Of a DNA stretch of 64,000 nt, positions 50,029 through 62,169 are shown piece by piece. This DNA is from Stratiolaelaps scimitus (lineage: Eukaryota > Arthropoda > Arachnida > Mesostigmata > Laelapidae). The stretch spans positions 18,995,001 to 19,059,000 of the forward strand of contig JABWDB010000003.1 in NCBI GenBank assembly GCA_019614645.1. The letters are read 5' to 3'. The position numbers and the translations under genes were made by a program. Each line of letters starts with the position of its first letter. Positions within the stretch are counted from its first letter, which is position 1. The notes beneath the pieces are model-generated. The model was not told the DNA's origin, made no database searches, and saw only the letters and a list, made by a program, of their open reading frames with translations.

Positions 50029-51111
50029 GAGGTGGTGGAAGTATCAGCAACTTTTTGCACATTTCCGCAGGCTAGCGCGTTGACGTCTCCTGTCTCGAGC
50101 GGAGCGTACTGAAAGCTCAGCAGAGAACGAGCCGCGGTGCAGCGCGAGGCGATCGTCGTCGCCCGCCAGACGGGCCTGTTTAACTGACACAGTCACTGAC
50201 CCGAAGCCCAATGGGACCGGGTAAGGCAGCTAGCCACTGAAGCCTACACCCTCAGCCATTCACCGTCTAGGCTTCACTTCAGAGTATTTCTGTATCTATA
50301 GCTACACATGCATATACACATTCATCACATACCTACACACACGAAACCTACGTAGACCGTGGCAGTTGTAGCTGTACAATAGCTGACTGGTAATGCTGAC
50401 CACTAGTATACATATCGTATCTGAACTAATGTACGACTCTCACTTACGGCGACGCAGGTTTTTGACGAAGGTCACCAACAGAAAAGCAGAAGCCTTAACA
50501 CGTCAGAAGGTCGTCCCCCCAGACTAAAGATCTCGTTTAGGTGGTGAATTACACTTGAGCAATGGCTGTCGCTAGGAAACAGTAATAGCAAATCTCTAGC
50601 TATTTAGAATGAGTTTCATTGTAATGCGGCAGCATTTACGATATAGTTATGATTCGTTATTTATCTAACTGCAACCGTAGGTGTTATTAATTCGTCATCT
50701 TATTTAATATTATTGTTTCAACTTATATTTGTTAGTTGCTTCATGTTTGGAGATGAATCTCAGAGTGACGAAATTAATCAACGTTGATAAAGATAATGCG
50801 CAAGCGTTTATTTAATCTAGCGCACACCATACTGTGTCGTCGTGCGCTCATAAACGAGTATACGAAATGTCGAAACAGTTTCACAATTGTCTATGCAATC
50901 GTACTCGAGACGATGGTCCACCTATGCTTTCAACTGGTCTGTAGCCATTGTTATATTATTGCTCAGACTTAAGTGTCCTGCGAGCATAGGAGGAAGTATT
51001 TTGGGTCTAATTGGACTCGGGCGCTAAGATAACTGAGTAATTACGGATTCAATTTGCCTTAGCGGGGATTGTGCTGTTCAAGTGCCTGTGATTCAAGCCA
51101 TACTCGACTAT

Positions 51112-51135
51112 TATATATATATATATATATATATA
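51112..51135. repeat. (TA)n microsatellite
   Basis: About 12 TA units. Confidence 0.9.
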
Positions 51136-52784
51136 GCTACAGATAATTCTGTTCTTGTATTCGAACTTTGCGTACTCTTTCACTACTTTCCTTAATGCCG
51201 CTGACGTTGTCGCCGGTCTGCTCCATCGTCGTTACGACCTCCATAACGTTGTCGTCAGGATCGGGTTGTTAGCGATGCTGTGGTGGGTGACCTTCATTAT
51301 AGCGACCGGCCGTCCGTCGCTTCCTCACTCTCTCGAATCTTGTCATCCTCTCGCCCGTGCTGCAACCGCCGCCACCACCGTGGCCGCCGCCGCTGGGATC
51401 TGGTGGCTGGTCAACGGGCAGCTCCAATGGGTAGCACGCCTAGCGTATTGGATTGCGTGCCAGCCTGCCGCAGCTCAACAAAGCCCTGCATTCGCTGTTG
51501 CTCCTGCTGCTGCTGTGACCACCGCTTTGTGGCCGCCTCGGCGGCGTCATACAGTCTACTGAGGCGAAGCAGGCAAAGCTGAGTCAAGCCATAGGAGAGG
51601 AACGCGGTGCAGAGAACGATTGAGTGGAAAAGCCGCCTGTCGACTTCTTGCCCGAAGGGTATCGTCATCCTCGATGTAGTAGTAGTTGATGTGGACGATG
51701 TTGATGGCGATTGGAATGGCGACAGCGGCAGATGAGCGCTGTGTCACGCGCGGTAACCCTAGAAACGACCCCTGTCACTAATACATATTGATTTGTTTAC
51801 GCGCATTTTGTGACGATCTCGCGAAGCCGAACCGACTAATAGTTCCGCTGCTGATATTGCCGGGACGAAGCACAATTGAGTGATGGGTATGTATCAAAGA
51901 TGGCAAATGATTCGCACGGGTGTCCTATGGATGCTGCGATCAATGCAGCGGTTGGCAGTCATTTACAATAGAGAGTTCACAGTGATTTCATGCGAACACA
52001 GCCACGTGCAGAGATAGAGAGAGAGAGAGACAGAGATCCCACAGAATGAATTCTCGAGCGCACATGGAGAGCAAGATGAAGCTACGCTGTACATCCACCT
52101 GGAGCAGCAGAAACACCGAAACAACCGAACCGCGACAGCAGCATCACCGCGCGATGTATAACGCTGTAGCTGCAGTAAGAGCAGCGGTAGTGAACGGATG
52201 AATGATGCATTTTAATAACATGTTAATCAATTGTTAATTAATCGAAGAAGCGAGTCTTAGGAAGCAGGCCATGATTGCCGTACGGTGGCGTATTACGTAA
52301 CGACGATTAGAGCGACGAACGAGCGCATATTGTACGCCGCTGGATAACGGTGAGAATTGACAGACTGTTCACTATCCAGAGAACAAGACGCCGGAGAAGG
52401 AGTCGACGCGGCTGATACTGCCGTCCGCGTACGATACGGGCAGGGGTGCACAATACAATAGGATGTATTATAATAATGATGTATTTCGTCGTCTGTAGCA
52501 GAATGCGAAATCGCGCCGACGACTGTTCTACCAGCTAATTGGACTGGTTAGCGCATGTGCAATATTTCGTAGGTTACTAAACATTTGCGCATCTCGTATT
52601 CAGCTCGCTGGAGCGATTGTTTCATCCGTTGGGATCAATGTGATGATCCATAACAGCATCGCGGCTCTGCGGGTGTCGTCCTCTCGATGTGTCGATATAA
52701 TCGTTCCTTGGTATCGCTGAATGTACATTGGTTTACGAAAGAAACAGCAATCTGTACAATGCTTACGTTCTCTTATAGATGTCA

Positions 52785-52850
52785 CCAGGTCGTGGGATTC
52801 GAACCAGCAGCGGTGGTGTGTGTTCGTTTGCTGCCATATCACGTTCGAGT
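52785..52850 (-). repeat. tRNA-like SINE fragment, family 2
   Basis: Minus strand: a good B-box GGTTCGAATCCC (52794-52805) follows a weak A-box-like GTGATATGGCAG (52832-52843). After the B-box comes ACGACCTGGTGACATCTATA, and CCTGGTGACAT also occurs after the B-box at 6523-6592. The A-B spacing is tRNA-like, but no acceptor stem closes. Confidence 0.55.
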
Positions 52851-53347
52851 AGCGCGACATTGTTGTATTATTGAATACGTTGTTGTCTAATTGGACTGCT
52901 ACGTTGAGCGGATTAGGGCAGCAGCGATAGCACAAGAGTCGAAGGGAGGGAGAGAGAGAGAGAGAGAGACGTGAGCCTATCGATCCCTAATCTTTGCGCG
53001 GGCCAGCCTTCCAGCGATGGCCACCGAGGGTACACCCCCTGCTCCAAGTGCAGACGGGAGCGAGTGGATCCTCCGCTCGAGAGGGGGCTGACGCTAGGAG
53101 CGGAGCCAGAGGAACGAGGGCGGACGTGCAGCGCACGCAGCCCTCGTTGAAGTAGGCTGCGCTCTCATCATTCGTCGGTGCCGGCACGACTCTCTCCGGC
53201 GGACGCCCTCAGGGACTTCGGCCGCTTTGCCGAGAGCACAGAGAACCGAAGCCCAAAACCGAGAGACGATTGACGACGGCAGAGGCAAAACGATGTACGA
53301 ACACTGCGAATGGATGACGCCCACGAGTGCGGCATGTAGCACGCACC

Positions 53348-53373
53348 ATCTGGCGAATTATAATTCGCCAGAT
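53348..53373. repeat. 26-bp perfect palindrome
   Basis: ATCTGGCGAATTA is followed immediately by its exact reverse complement, with no spacer. A perfect spacerless palindrome of this length is rare by chance and could be a dimeric protein-binding site or an extruding cruciform. Confidence 0.9.
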
Positions 53374-55278
53374 TCGATCGAAATTTACTCCAAGAAACAA
53401 GACGGGGACGGCGGAGAGGAGGAAGATGAAAAAATACGAGAGGAAAAAAAATTGCGAAAACACAATGACGGTGTTGGGCTATGGCGAAAGCACATCGGGA
53501 GGTGGGGAACGCTCCGTGATAACGATAACGAGATGGAAGAGCAATCGCCTCGCTATTACTGTTTAGATGTTGCCTGCAGAGAACTGCACCCGAAGCATGG
53601 CTGGGTACAATAAGACAACTTCGGGTAATTTCCGTCCTTCACTTATTGAAAAATGAAAAGCGCTACCCAGCAAAGCATTTTTTTTACATATGTAACCATA
53701 AACACGAACGCCCATACACGCTCATACACACCCACACAGACACACTTATATATATTGAGACGAGCGGATACGATCGTAGATGCGCATAATGCAAAGTATG
53801 GCGAGCAGGAAAGAAAACGGATACCTCGAGTCTTACGCAAACATTTTGAAGCTGTCGATGAGCGGAGCAGCCGAACAATCTCGAGAACATCAGCACAGCT
53901 CAGCAGCTAAAGACTTCACGAGCGATTGAGCTAGGGAGAGAGGGATAAATCGCGATGGGGAAATGTAGATGTGGACGAATATTTGTTCGGTGTAGATTCT
54001 ACGAAAGACGAAATGGCGGTAAAGTCAACGCACCGAGAAGGAGAAAATAGCGTTTGGGGACATCTAAAACCGGCGAGCAGGCGAACAGCGTTTCGCAGAG
54101 ATACTCCGACATATGTACAAACACACACACACACGCACACAGCTGAACGCACGGGCATGGACGAACCCGTCGAGACGACGTCGAAATGCAAACGCCGCCG
54201 ATGATTGACGCCACCGACATTGGCCGCCCATGAAAGAGGGAACAGGGTAGTAAACGCCAACTGAAGACTACTGTTCCCTTCGTAACGTGCTGCCATTGTT
54301 CTGCAAATGGTACCTGCCACCATCAACTACACTCAGCCTCTTGGCTGTTTTTCGTGTAAACGACGACGACGACAACAACAACAAAAATCAACAAAAACTG
54401 CCAAGGCGACAGGGAACAACCTGCGCGAGCGGCCGATATTACCTCTGCACCACCCCGTGTCGCTTGACGTTACGCGGAGGGTCACTTTTCGCCGCCGATT
54501 GCCACCCCAGCCGAACAACCCATCCCTGTATGCTCTGCTGACATCATGTGACATCACGGATCATGACTAGTCATCCGGCCGCAGCCGCCACCGCAATCGC
54601 ATGAGAACGAACGGCTTTCGTTCGCGATGGGGCTACGCTAAATGGAACAGTCGACGACATTTCGATGAAACTCTGCCCCTCTCTCCCTCTCTCTGTCTCT
54701 CTACCTCATAGCGTTGCGAGTTTCCGTTTCCGCCAGAATGCTCAGCGACGTCTCTGTCATCGAACGAGAAGAGAAATAAGAAGTTAAAGGAGAGAAGAAA
54801 ATAAAAACGAGAAACAGAATGTTGTTCTCCCAGGTTTGTTGTTGTTGTTGATGCTGCTGTTGCTACCGGTGGCGGTGGTGGCGTTGGCCGCCGATTGGCG
54901 ATACGGCCATTTCCACTCATGTGTGTTTCGTGACTAATGACTAATATATGATGACGACGACGATGATGATGATGATTATTATAATAAGTGTTATATTAAT
55001 AAAAACAAGCACTTGTATATTTTCGTGTCGCGGGTCCCCGCGCGATCGCGTGTGCTCCGAGTTCTGCTGTGCCAACGATTGACTTAGCGAATTGATTCAG
55101 CTAAGCATCACCAGCACCACCTCTGTCGCTATCGTGATGCACGACAGTATCGCATAACGCGACAAAGAGGGAACATTGGCATCGACTCGACGACGGTTGA
55201 CGACGTTCCATCATAATGGGACGTCATCACGCGGTCACCGAAATGACAAAATGAAAACTCCCAGGGATGATACACCGG

Positions 55279-55305
55279 TGTATATATATATATATATATA
55301 TATAT
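55279..55305. repeat. (TA)n microsatellite
   Basis: About 13 TA units. Confidence 0.95.
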
Positions 55306-56657
55306 TCATATATGTTGTGATTAATATCACATCATACCTTATTAGAATGCGATGTTTATTATTCACGTACGTGTTCCAAATTTAATTTATTTATCGACTT
55401 GGAGAGCCACACAACGGACGGTGAAATGATTACGAAAGTCATATTAAGCGTAGCAACCCATCGTAGCCTATTCGTCGTTGGCATCATCCGAGTGCCTGTA
55501 GCAATCAGCAGCGAATTGGCGGCACAACGATTAATCGATCCCCGTCCGATTCATGTTTCTCTGCGAGATTTTGCAAGCATCATAAAGTCCGCCGCTCATA
55601 CGCGCAGAGCACATAACATGCACAGCTATTCGGAGCTCGCAATTCGGGATCGAGGGATTCGATACAGCAAGGGCCCCCATAGCTACATTGAATAATATCC
55701 TTACACTGCACTACACAAATGCTGATCTTGGCTTCCACGATTTCACTTGGTATTCGTCCATGGAAAACTCACCCGTCGCCCGACAGCGACAGGAGAAAGA
55801 TGAGTGAGTGAGAGACCAGTTTTTCTATACCGAATGATGAAACCAGCTTTTATTTATGCTACATCGCGATCGATGTTTTCTTCATTCATTTTTGTTTTTA
55901 TTTAAGAGCAGTAGGGCAAAACATGCTCGGCATTTTTTCTCGACAGATTCAGTTATTTGAAAAAATGCGAATCAAAAATCAAAAATGCGAATCTTCCATA
56001 ACACGGACACCCGAAACAGTTCGTCAGTTGCTCTCGGCCGAGAGTTATAAATTGCAAAATGTAACTATCGAGCAATCCACAGCATAACGCTGCTTTCAGA
56101 CGCCGGTGTCTCGGTTAAGTGATTGTGGTGGCTGTTGTTCACTGGTGATGACGTTGATCACGGCCATTTCGTTGGCGGCGGCAGCCGCGGCCGCGGCAGC
56201 AGCGGTGGCGATGAAATGCCAGCCGACGCACTGCACTGGTGCCAATGCTCTGCCCGGACCACTGAACGAATAATGACTGGTAATCGTTCGTGGGTTCGCG
56301 ATGATCGCCCATCGCCTTCAACTGTTTTACTCGCTGATGCTTTGCTGCTATTCGGCCTGTGCCGCTGCTGCTGCTGTTGCTGCTCCGAACGCCGCGTGAT
56401 CCGTGTTTTCTACCTCTGTCTTCGCTCCCTCTATCTCTCTCTCTGTCTCCCTCCCGCTCTCTGGTGGAGAATCCTAGCAGGTACGAGGATGATCCCCGCT
56501 CTGTCGTTGATCCAGATAGATGAAAGACATGAACTACACATGCGAGAGGTGGTTGAACTATTAACAACAGCGGCGGCAACGGGACGAATTGTACTTCGGC
56601 CGAGATGTTTCGAGCAAAGAAAATCGTACTATTTTTGCATCGCGGAAAGAAACAACG

Positions 56658-56658
<1 letters not shown>

Positions 56659-56720
<62 letters not shown>
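56659..56720. repeat. Long (TA)n microsatellite
   Basis: About 60 bp of TA with a single C interruption near 56667. Confidence 0.95.
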
Positions 56721-56723
<3 letters not shown>

Positions 56724-57218
56724 GCGAATAGTAGTACACAAGTGGGAGAAGAACTCTAAATGATGGCTGCAACCCCAGTATGTGTTCGAGGGGTCGACCG
56801 TTTCCACAATTGAGTGGTGGTGGCGAAGCGCCCGGTTTCACTGGAACCGAAAGCCATCGGGGGAGGGAGTTATCGAGGGGAGCTGGTTAAAAGCAGTGGA
56901 TTGCGGCGATAGGCCAGCATGCTTAGAGTATATTTTGTCATTTGGACATACGGCCACATGATCCACATGACTGATATATGTATCATCAGAAACATATCGA
57001 TTTGGGCTAGTTCGACCTGATGGATATCCGCGCTGATTACTTGATCAATAGTCATTGCGTACCGGTGTCAAAGTCTCCAGTTTTACTGTCTGTGTGTGTG
57101 CGTGTTTGTTTGTGCGTGTTTTTTCTGGTGATATTGCACGATATCATCGCACAGAAGCGCTGCAGTGGATTGCGTTAGCAAGGTACTGGTTGCGCAATTG
57201 TCCTGTGTAGAAATGCAC

Positions 57219-57240
57219 CCATTGGCAGAGCGGTCCGCTT
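57219..57240 (+). repeat. tRNA 5'-half-like motif
   Basis: TTGGCAGAGCGGTCCGC is a good match to a tRNA D-arm/A-box, but no B-box follows within 100 bp. It may be a remnant of a tRNA or SINE head, or chance. Confidence 0.25.
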
Positions 57241-57244
57241 TCTT

Positions 57245-59155
57245 AGAAGATACGCAATAGCAAAATTATGCTAATGACGATGGTGCTCACGATAGCTGTG
57301 ATTACCATAGCATTCTTAATGTTGTCCACACATCTGCCCAGTGCTTCTTGTTTTGCAACGATAAGCATGTGTCTCTCGAATCGACCGATCGCAAGGTAGG
57401 TATACTGTGCTACCATACACGCGGCACTCTGAGTGTCTATTTAATATCCGCCACGCTTTCCTGAGCGGTTTGCAGAACTCGGCTAATTGTGGACACGTTG
57501 CCCATTCGGACAATTCGTCTATGTCTCATATGTATTTTCAAATGTCCGTGACCTCCGTGCTCGGGTGTGCTGAAATGCACATCGACCGGCAACGCTCGCC
57601 CTGCCGTCCTGAGTTCGCGTCTCGGGAGATTCTAGTCTGACCTCAATCCTCTCTCAATTCTCTCCCCTTCACACTACGCTGTCTCGCTGGCTTGTTCGCT
57701 GCTGCCTTTCGAGCTGATCGAGTGCTGCTGTCTTCAAGGACCAAGAGCAACTGACGGCCCGAATGAATGAGTGGTCCGCGGCACTCTGATGTTGCTCCTG
57801 CAGTGCCTCGCATAAGGGCGCGCTACCATGAACAGCACCATCAACAACAGCGGGAACGACTGAAACCAGTGCGTCGTGAGCTTCGTTGCGCGGCCGCACC
57901 GCGGCTGCATGGGCAGCAGAGAGCCAGTGGCTTCCGAGACAGTCGGCCGTCGCAAAAAGTCGCATCCGTCCGCGGTACTTCCCGCCGCTGGGCGACACTC
58001 TGTCACAGCAGTAACAACGATCGCAACGGCGAGACCACTAGCAAAACAGAACTTGAAGCTTCGCTATACCAGCTTCGAGCCCAGCTCAGATCAGAGACCA
58101 CACGTTGTCGGAGAGCGGGAGAGGCTATACTTGGGACTAAGGCGCATCCTTTAGCAAGTGAGCGTCCTATAGACCGTCCAATCTGTACGCGCGTGATACG
58201 CGGTACGATCCGGCAGGACGTTGTAATTGTGCAACTCAATCGATGCTTGCTGGTACAACATTGGCTGATTGGCTGGCTAAGCAGGCTGGCCGGCAAGATG
58301 GCCATTTGTCGGTATTGCATTATTTTCTTAGAATGCAAAGATGGAGTACTTCATCTCTCTCTCTCTCTCGCTCCCTCTCGTTTTTGCAACTCTACTGTAG
58401 CTTGATGACGTTTGTGCAAACTGTTTATTTATACGCCATGCTGATTGTGATTGTGTTGCCAGGCGTCGTTGTGCTGCTTGTTATATAGCTGCTCGTGTGG
58501 CAGCCGCAAGGAAAATAGGGGACAGCCAAACAATAAAGAAACAAATGCACCGAGATTAGCAAAAATAGATCGGGGTCCAGACGGCGACATAATCAACTCA
58601 CGATTGCCACCAATATATATATATTATTTATATTATTTATTTATTGTAATATAATATTATTTATATATTGGAATCCGGATAGAAACGATGAACTTGCTGA
58701 GGATGTTCATCTCCGCGGAAAATGTATGTGGTGCTGCTTTACGCATCGACATGAATGCACCCAAACCTGCATTCATTCCGATACTGATAGACACTCGCAA
58801 GTTGCAGGCTATGCGACTAAGGCCCATGTGGTCTGCCTGACCATTGGCTATTGGGCTCACTAGTTGTTAAAAAGTAGTCCAATTTGAAGACAGAGTTTCG
58901 CCGAAAAATACAGTAGAATTGGGTGGGGCTATAGAGCGACGATGGGAATGAGATCCAAATAAGCGGTACAGTGACTGAACGACAACGGTCCATTGCAAAG
59001 GTATATGTTTTCCTGTGTTCGTAACAACCAATAAAGGGAATGTTGCAATTAAATCTAACACGAAACCTTCCCTGAGGTGCAGCCAGCGAAGGGATGTTGG
59101 CCAGAGCTTGTCAACACTATCCAGCAAGCCCATAGACCTTTTAAGATTTTTCATG
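57245..59155. other. Non-coding stretch
   Basis: The 212-codon plus frame at 57767-58405 contains Gln/Arg-rich and hydrophobic parts without domain character, and two opposing frames cover it. An AT-rich block with TTTAT/TATTA repeats lies at 58613-58672. Confidence 0.55.
58613..58672. repeat. AT-rich low-complexity block
   Basis: TA and TTTAT/TTATA units without strict periodicity. Confidence 0.85.
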
Positions 59156-59159
59156 TGTC

Positions 59160-59210
59160 CCGAGGGAGTTGAACCGAAGACAGTATGGCCCTATCCACTG
59201 GATCTATTTT
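59160..59210 (-). repeat. Degraded tRNA-like fragment
   Basis: Minus strand: TAGATCCAGTGG (59195-59206, A-box-like), then GATAGGGCC, then GGTTCAACTCC (59165-59175, good B-box), then CTCGGGACACAT. The 19-nt spacing implies an internal deletion. CAGTGGATAG is shared with the fragment at 41160-41240, so the two may be related. Confidence 0.4.
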
Positions 59211-59214
59211 TACG

Positions 59215-60010
59215 GCTTTGCGCCTACAGTCTGCGGACACTGTTCCGATTGGCGGATTGTCGCCGTTCTCACTGCACGGCATGGCGGCACCCGCCATCTG
59301 CAGCGTACGCCTGAGTTGAACGACTTGTGTTGATATTGTCCGCCGTTCCCATCGATCTGCGAGGTTGTTTGCACCTTTTACTCGACTGCGAAAGTGTTCT
59401 TATTGTGTCTGCTATTGTTTGGTGGAACAGGTTCTGTTCTGCTTTGTACCTCGGGGATGGCCGCTGGTGGCCGAGAGACAGAGAGAGAGAGAGAGACACA
59501 GGCACCGGGACGTACGATTGATATTCTCCGTTCATATTTTTTCCAGCTCATCGAGTTTTGATTTGAAGCAAAGGAAGAACGAACGAAGGCGGCAGCAGCA
59601 GCAGCAGTAGCCTATGATGATTGTCTACAGTAGCAGAAAACGGTGGATGAGTGGGTAGGCGCTAAGCTTGAATGACGGCAGGATCCGATTGCGACCGACC
59701 ACCGCAAGGGACTGAGAGTGGCGACCGACGATGACTTCGCGCGATGTCGGCGGAAGGCGGTAATTCCAAAATTGTTCTCGCTACTCCCGTGCCGCCCACA
59801 GATGGGCCTCTGCGGCACGACCCAGACAGACGCAGGAAACCGCTTCCCGGATAGGGGTAGTCGCGGGGGAGGCGGACGATTTGGGCTGAGCGGGAGACGG
59901 GAGTGATGAGACTGGCTGAGCGAAAAGTCAAGGCTCACCGCGACGCTGGGGACGCGAAGTGGTAGCCCGCGGGCAGATTCTATTCGCCATCGGGAATTGC
60001 GACGTGATTT

Positions 60011-60042
<32 letters not shown>

Positions 60043-61720
60043 GCTGGCCGCGTACGAGCTTTTTTTATACGTCGTATAGTCGAAGTGACCACCGAAATGC
60101 AATCGTAAGGACAACAAATGATGGGAATAACATCATAGGTGTCGCAGCCAAGCTAGGGACGACACATGGCCAGACTATAGCTGACTTGGTCTATATTACG
60201 CTTAAGCTCAACAGACAGCGTAACCATCGCCTATCTGCGCTTCAATGCTGACAGCGTTGATTGGTTCGAAATATTTCGATTTCGATTTGTTGATTCGACG
60301 ACTGATGATTCATCTTGGCTTTGGTGTCAATATCAACAAAGATTGACGGGGGCCAGCTCCAGGCAGGGCGGATCGTCAACCTATCGATCGAGTGTTGACG
60401 TATTATCTATGGGCCCTCTTTCAGCCTCGATCGAGCACCGCCTCTCTCCGTAGGGGTGACCAATTTCCGTCGGCCAATGACGGATAAGCCAGCGACGGCT
60501 GTGAGAGACTGCGCGCTCCCAGCGATCGTATCAGAGTCACTTGTGAGAGACTCATGGGAGTGCCCCGTAGAAGTGCGCCTTTCGTATAAAGTCACAGTGC
60601 ACGAAGTTGAATACGATCTTTGACTTATGGGAAAATACTGCCGTAGGAACGGAAAGGCTGGCGCTACGCCCCCTAGAGATATAGCGATTTCTTGGTAGTA
60701 TGTAATAACTGTGCTCATTCACACGAAATGATCTCCAATACACGTAGATCCAGTAAGACGACTACAACCCACCGACAACGATAGTAGCTAAGTAGGTAGA
60801 CCAAAGTAAAGGGCTAGATGTTTTCCTAAACCACCGCTAGAGGCGAGCTTTGGGGTCGAATGCAAAACTCAACGTACGAACAGGTCGACGAACTGAAAAG
60901 AAATACAGTCAAATGTTCTGCTTGCATCACTATGTATGGAGCGTTAGTATAATAATAATAATAGCAAACCGTTGGCCAAGTTGTAAAAAGACGGGTAAAT
61001 GAATGCAATGAATGAACCATCGGTATTGTATGACAGTTATTCATTAAACATTTCAATGGTTTAAAATCGTTTCCCACCTCCATGTAAAAACCTGGACGCT
61101 CTGGAGGATCTAGGCAGGTGCTCCTCAATGAAAGTAACCGGTAAACCTTACTATGTGGATCGTGGCCTCACTCTTTCACTCGCTCGCACTCACCCGACCG
61201 CTGCACTGAAACAGGCAGCAATAACGTGGTCGACTGGAATGTTGTTTAGACGAGACCTCCGTGAGCAGCCTGAGACGACGCTGTGTGCGAATGCTGATTC
61301 GGATTACAGCGGCCTGCCAGGCGGGATTAGTGGGGCGACTTCGGGGCATTGGGCACATGCGTCAGCGTTCGATATCGTGACAGGAACCTATTCCTCTTGC
61401 GTGTTGCCCATCGAAGGGGAAACTATTGTAAATTTAAAGATCGCCAATTCTATTATAGTTGAGCTTGTCAGCCTTTAGATATGGGATCTATATTACGTTT
61501 GATTGTGCTGGGTGTAATTTATGGCGTAGCCTTGGGATTGGGCTTAACCGCTCCGACGGGAATCACACGGCGGCATACGTATTGTTCAGGCGTTTGGTAT
61601 GGGAGCATAGCAATCAAGAGGAAACTATGTGTGACATGATAAGTGCCCTGATATCGGCACGGTAACACAAAGGCATCGTTGCTAAGTCTATTTATTGAGA
61701 GCAATGGCCTCATCTAGACA
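59215..61720. other. Non-coding stretch
   Basis: It contains GA (59479-59496) and CT (60016-60043) runs and a short CAG run (59592-59608). No convincing gene or RNA. Confidence 0.6.
60016..60043. repeat. (CT)n microsatellite
   Basis: About 14 CT units. Confidence 0.9.
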
Positions 61721-61727
61721 AATTTAC

Positions 61728-61875
61728 GGCTGACTCTCAGCCTTAAACATATAACGGGACTTGGCTTCATAAGGCGGAACCCTGTTAATGCAAATGTGCA
61801 ACGGTGGGAATCGCACCCATGTGCGCATTTGCGTGCCTCTTCCGATTGAAGGGCACACCACGCCACCGGGCTCGA
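61728..61875 (-). mobile_element. tRNA-derived SINE, family 1, near-full copy
   Basis: Minus strand: the start CGAGCCCGGTGGCGTGGTG (near 61875) matches the start of the next copy, then CATGGGTGCGATTCCCACC (B-box region), CGTTGCACATTTGCATT, and a shortened, diverged body ending at CTGAGAGTCAGCCG. The shared 5' motif CGAGCCCGGTG defines the 5' boundary of the family. Confidence 0.85.
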
Positions 61876-61985
61876 CGGCTTGTTTCATCTAGCGGGCCCG
61901 TAGTGGACATTAAGGTTATGTATACCTCCATGCAGGATAAATATCGTAAAGGAGCACAATTGACGTCGGTTGGGATGTAGAAGCC

Positions 61986-62167
61986 GAGCCCGGTGCCGTG
62001 GTGCATTCGTGTGCGCCTCGCAATCGGAGGAGAGACACGTAGGTACACGGGTTCGATCCTCCCCGTTGCACATTTGCATTTAAACGGGTCCGTCTTACGA
62101 AGCAATGCTAAAAGCAATTGTACCGTGGACGTTAAAGGTTGGGTGAGAGTCAGCCCGAAAACCTTTT
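61986..62167 (+). mobile_element. tRNA-derived SINE, family 1, full-length copy
   Basis: Best-preserved copy of the whole element: 5' CGAGCCCGGTGCCGTGGTG, perfect B-box GGGTTCGATCC (62049-62059), junction CGTTGCACATTTGCATTT, then the body with ACGGGTCCGTC, GAAGCAATGC, GTACCGTGGACGTTAAAGG and GAGTCAGCCCGAAAACC. Total length is about 180 bp. No poly(A) tail or clear target duplication is visible, so its partner LINE probably recognises the 3' sequence. Confidence 0.9.
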
Positions 62168-62169
62168 GG

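Larger units (their letters stand above)
49165..52780. other. Non-coding stretch
   Basis: TA runs lie at 49317-49339, 49976-50028 and 51112-51135. A frame pair at 51155-51668 (135 codons plus, 85 codons minus) includes a hydrophobic segment on the minus strand (SIVLCTAFLSYGLTQLCLL) that could pass for a signal anchor, but without other support. Confidence 0.55.
52860..57200. other. Non-coding stretch
   Basis: It holds a GA run (52947-52969), the palindrome at 53348, AC (54119-54135) and CGA/CAA (54361-54388) runs, GAT/GAC triplets (54951-54976) and TA runs (55279-55305, 56659-56720). A charged 128-codon frame at 53227-53613 begins with TTG and has no recognised domain. The frames at 56123-56807 are inflated by the TA run. 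Confidence 0.6.

Noticed and set aside
51411..51668. Minus-strand frame with a signal-anchor-like segment
   Set aside because: Only hydrophobicity supports it; the frame ends without a donor site and shares the region with a 135-codon plus-strand frame.
53227..53613. Charged 128-codon frame
   Set aside because: It opens with TTG, which is not a normal eukaryotic start, and no homology is recognisable. The first ATG leaves a shorter frame.
56123..56807. Two frames of more than 200 codons on opposite strands
   Set aside because: Both are lengthened by the TA run, which encodes Tyr-Ile repeats in every frame; the remainder has no protein character.
57767..58405. 212-codon plus-strand frame
   Set aside because: Composition is patchy, opposing frames overlap it, and no family is recognised.
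61986..62060. Functional tRNA gene at the perfect B-box
   Set aside because: The A-box is degenerate, no acceptor stem closes, and the sequence continues into the SINE body shared with other copies.
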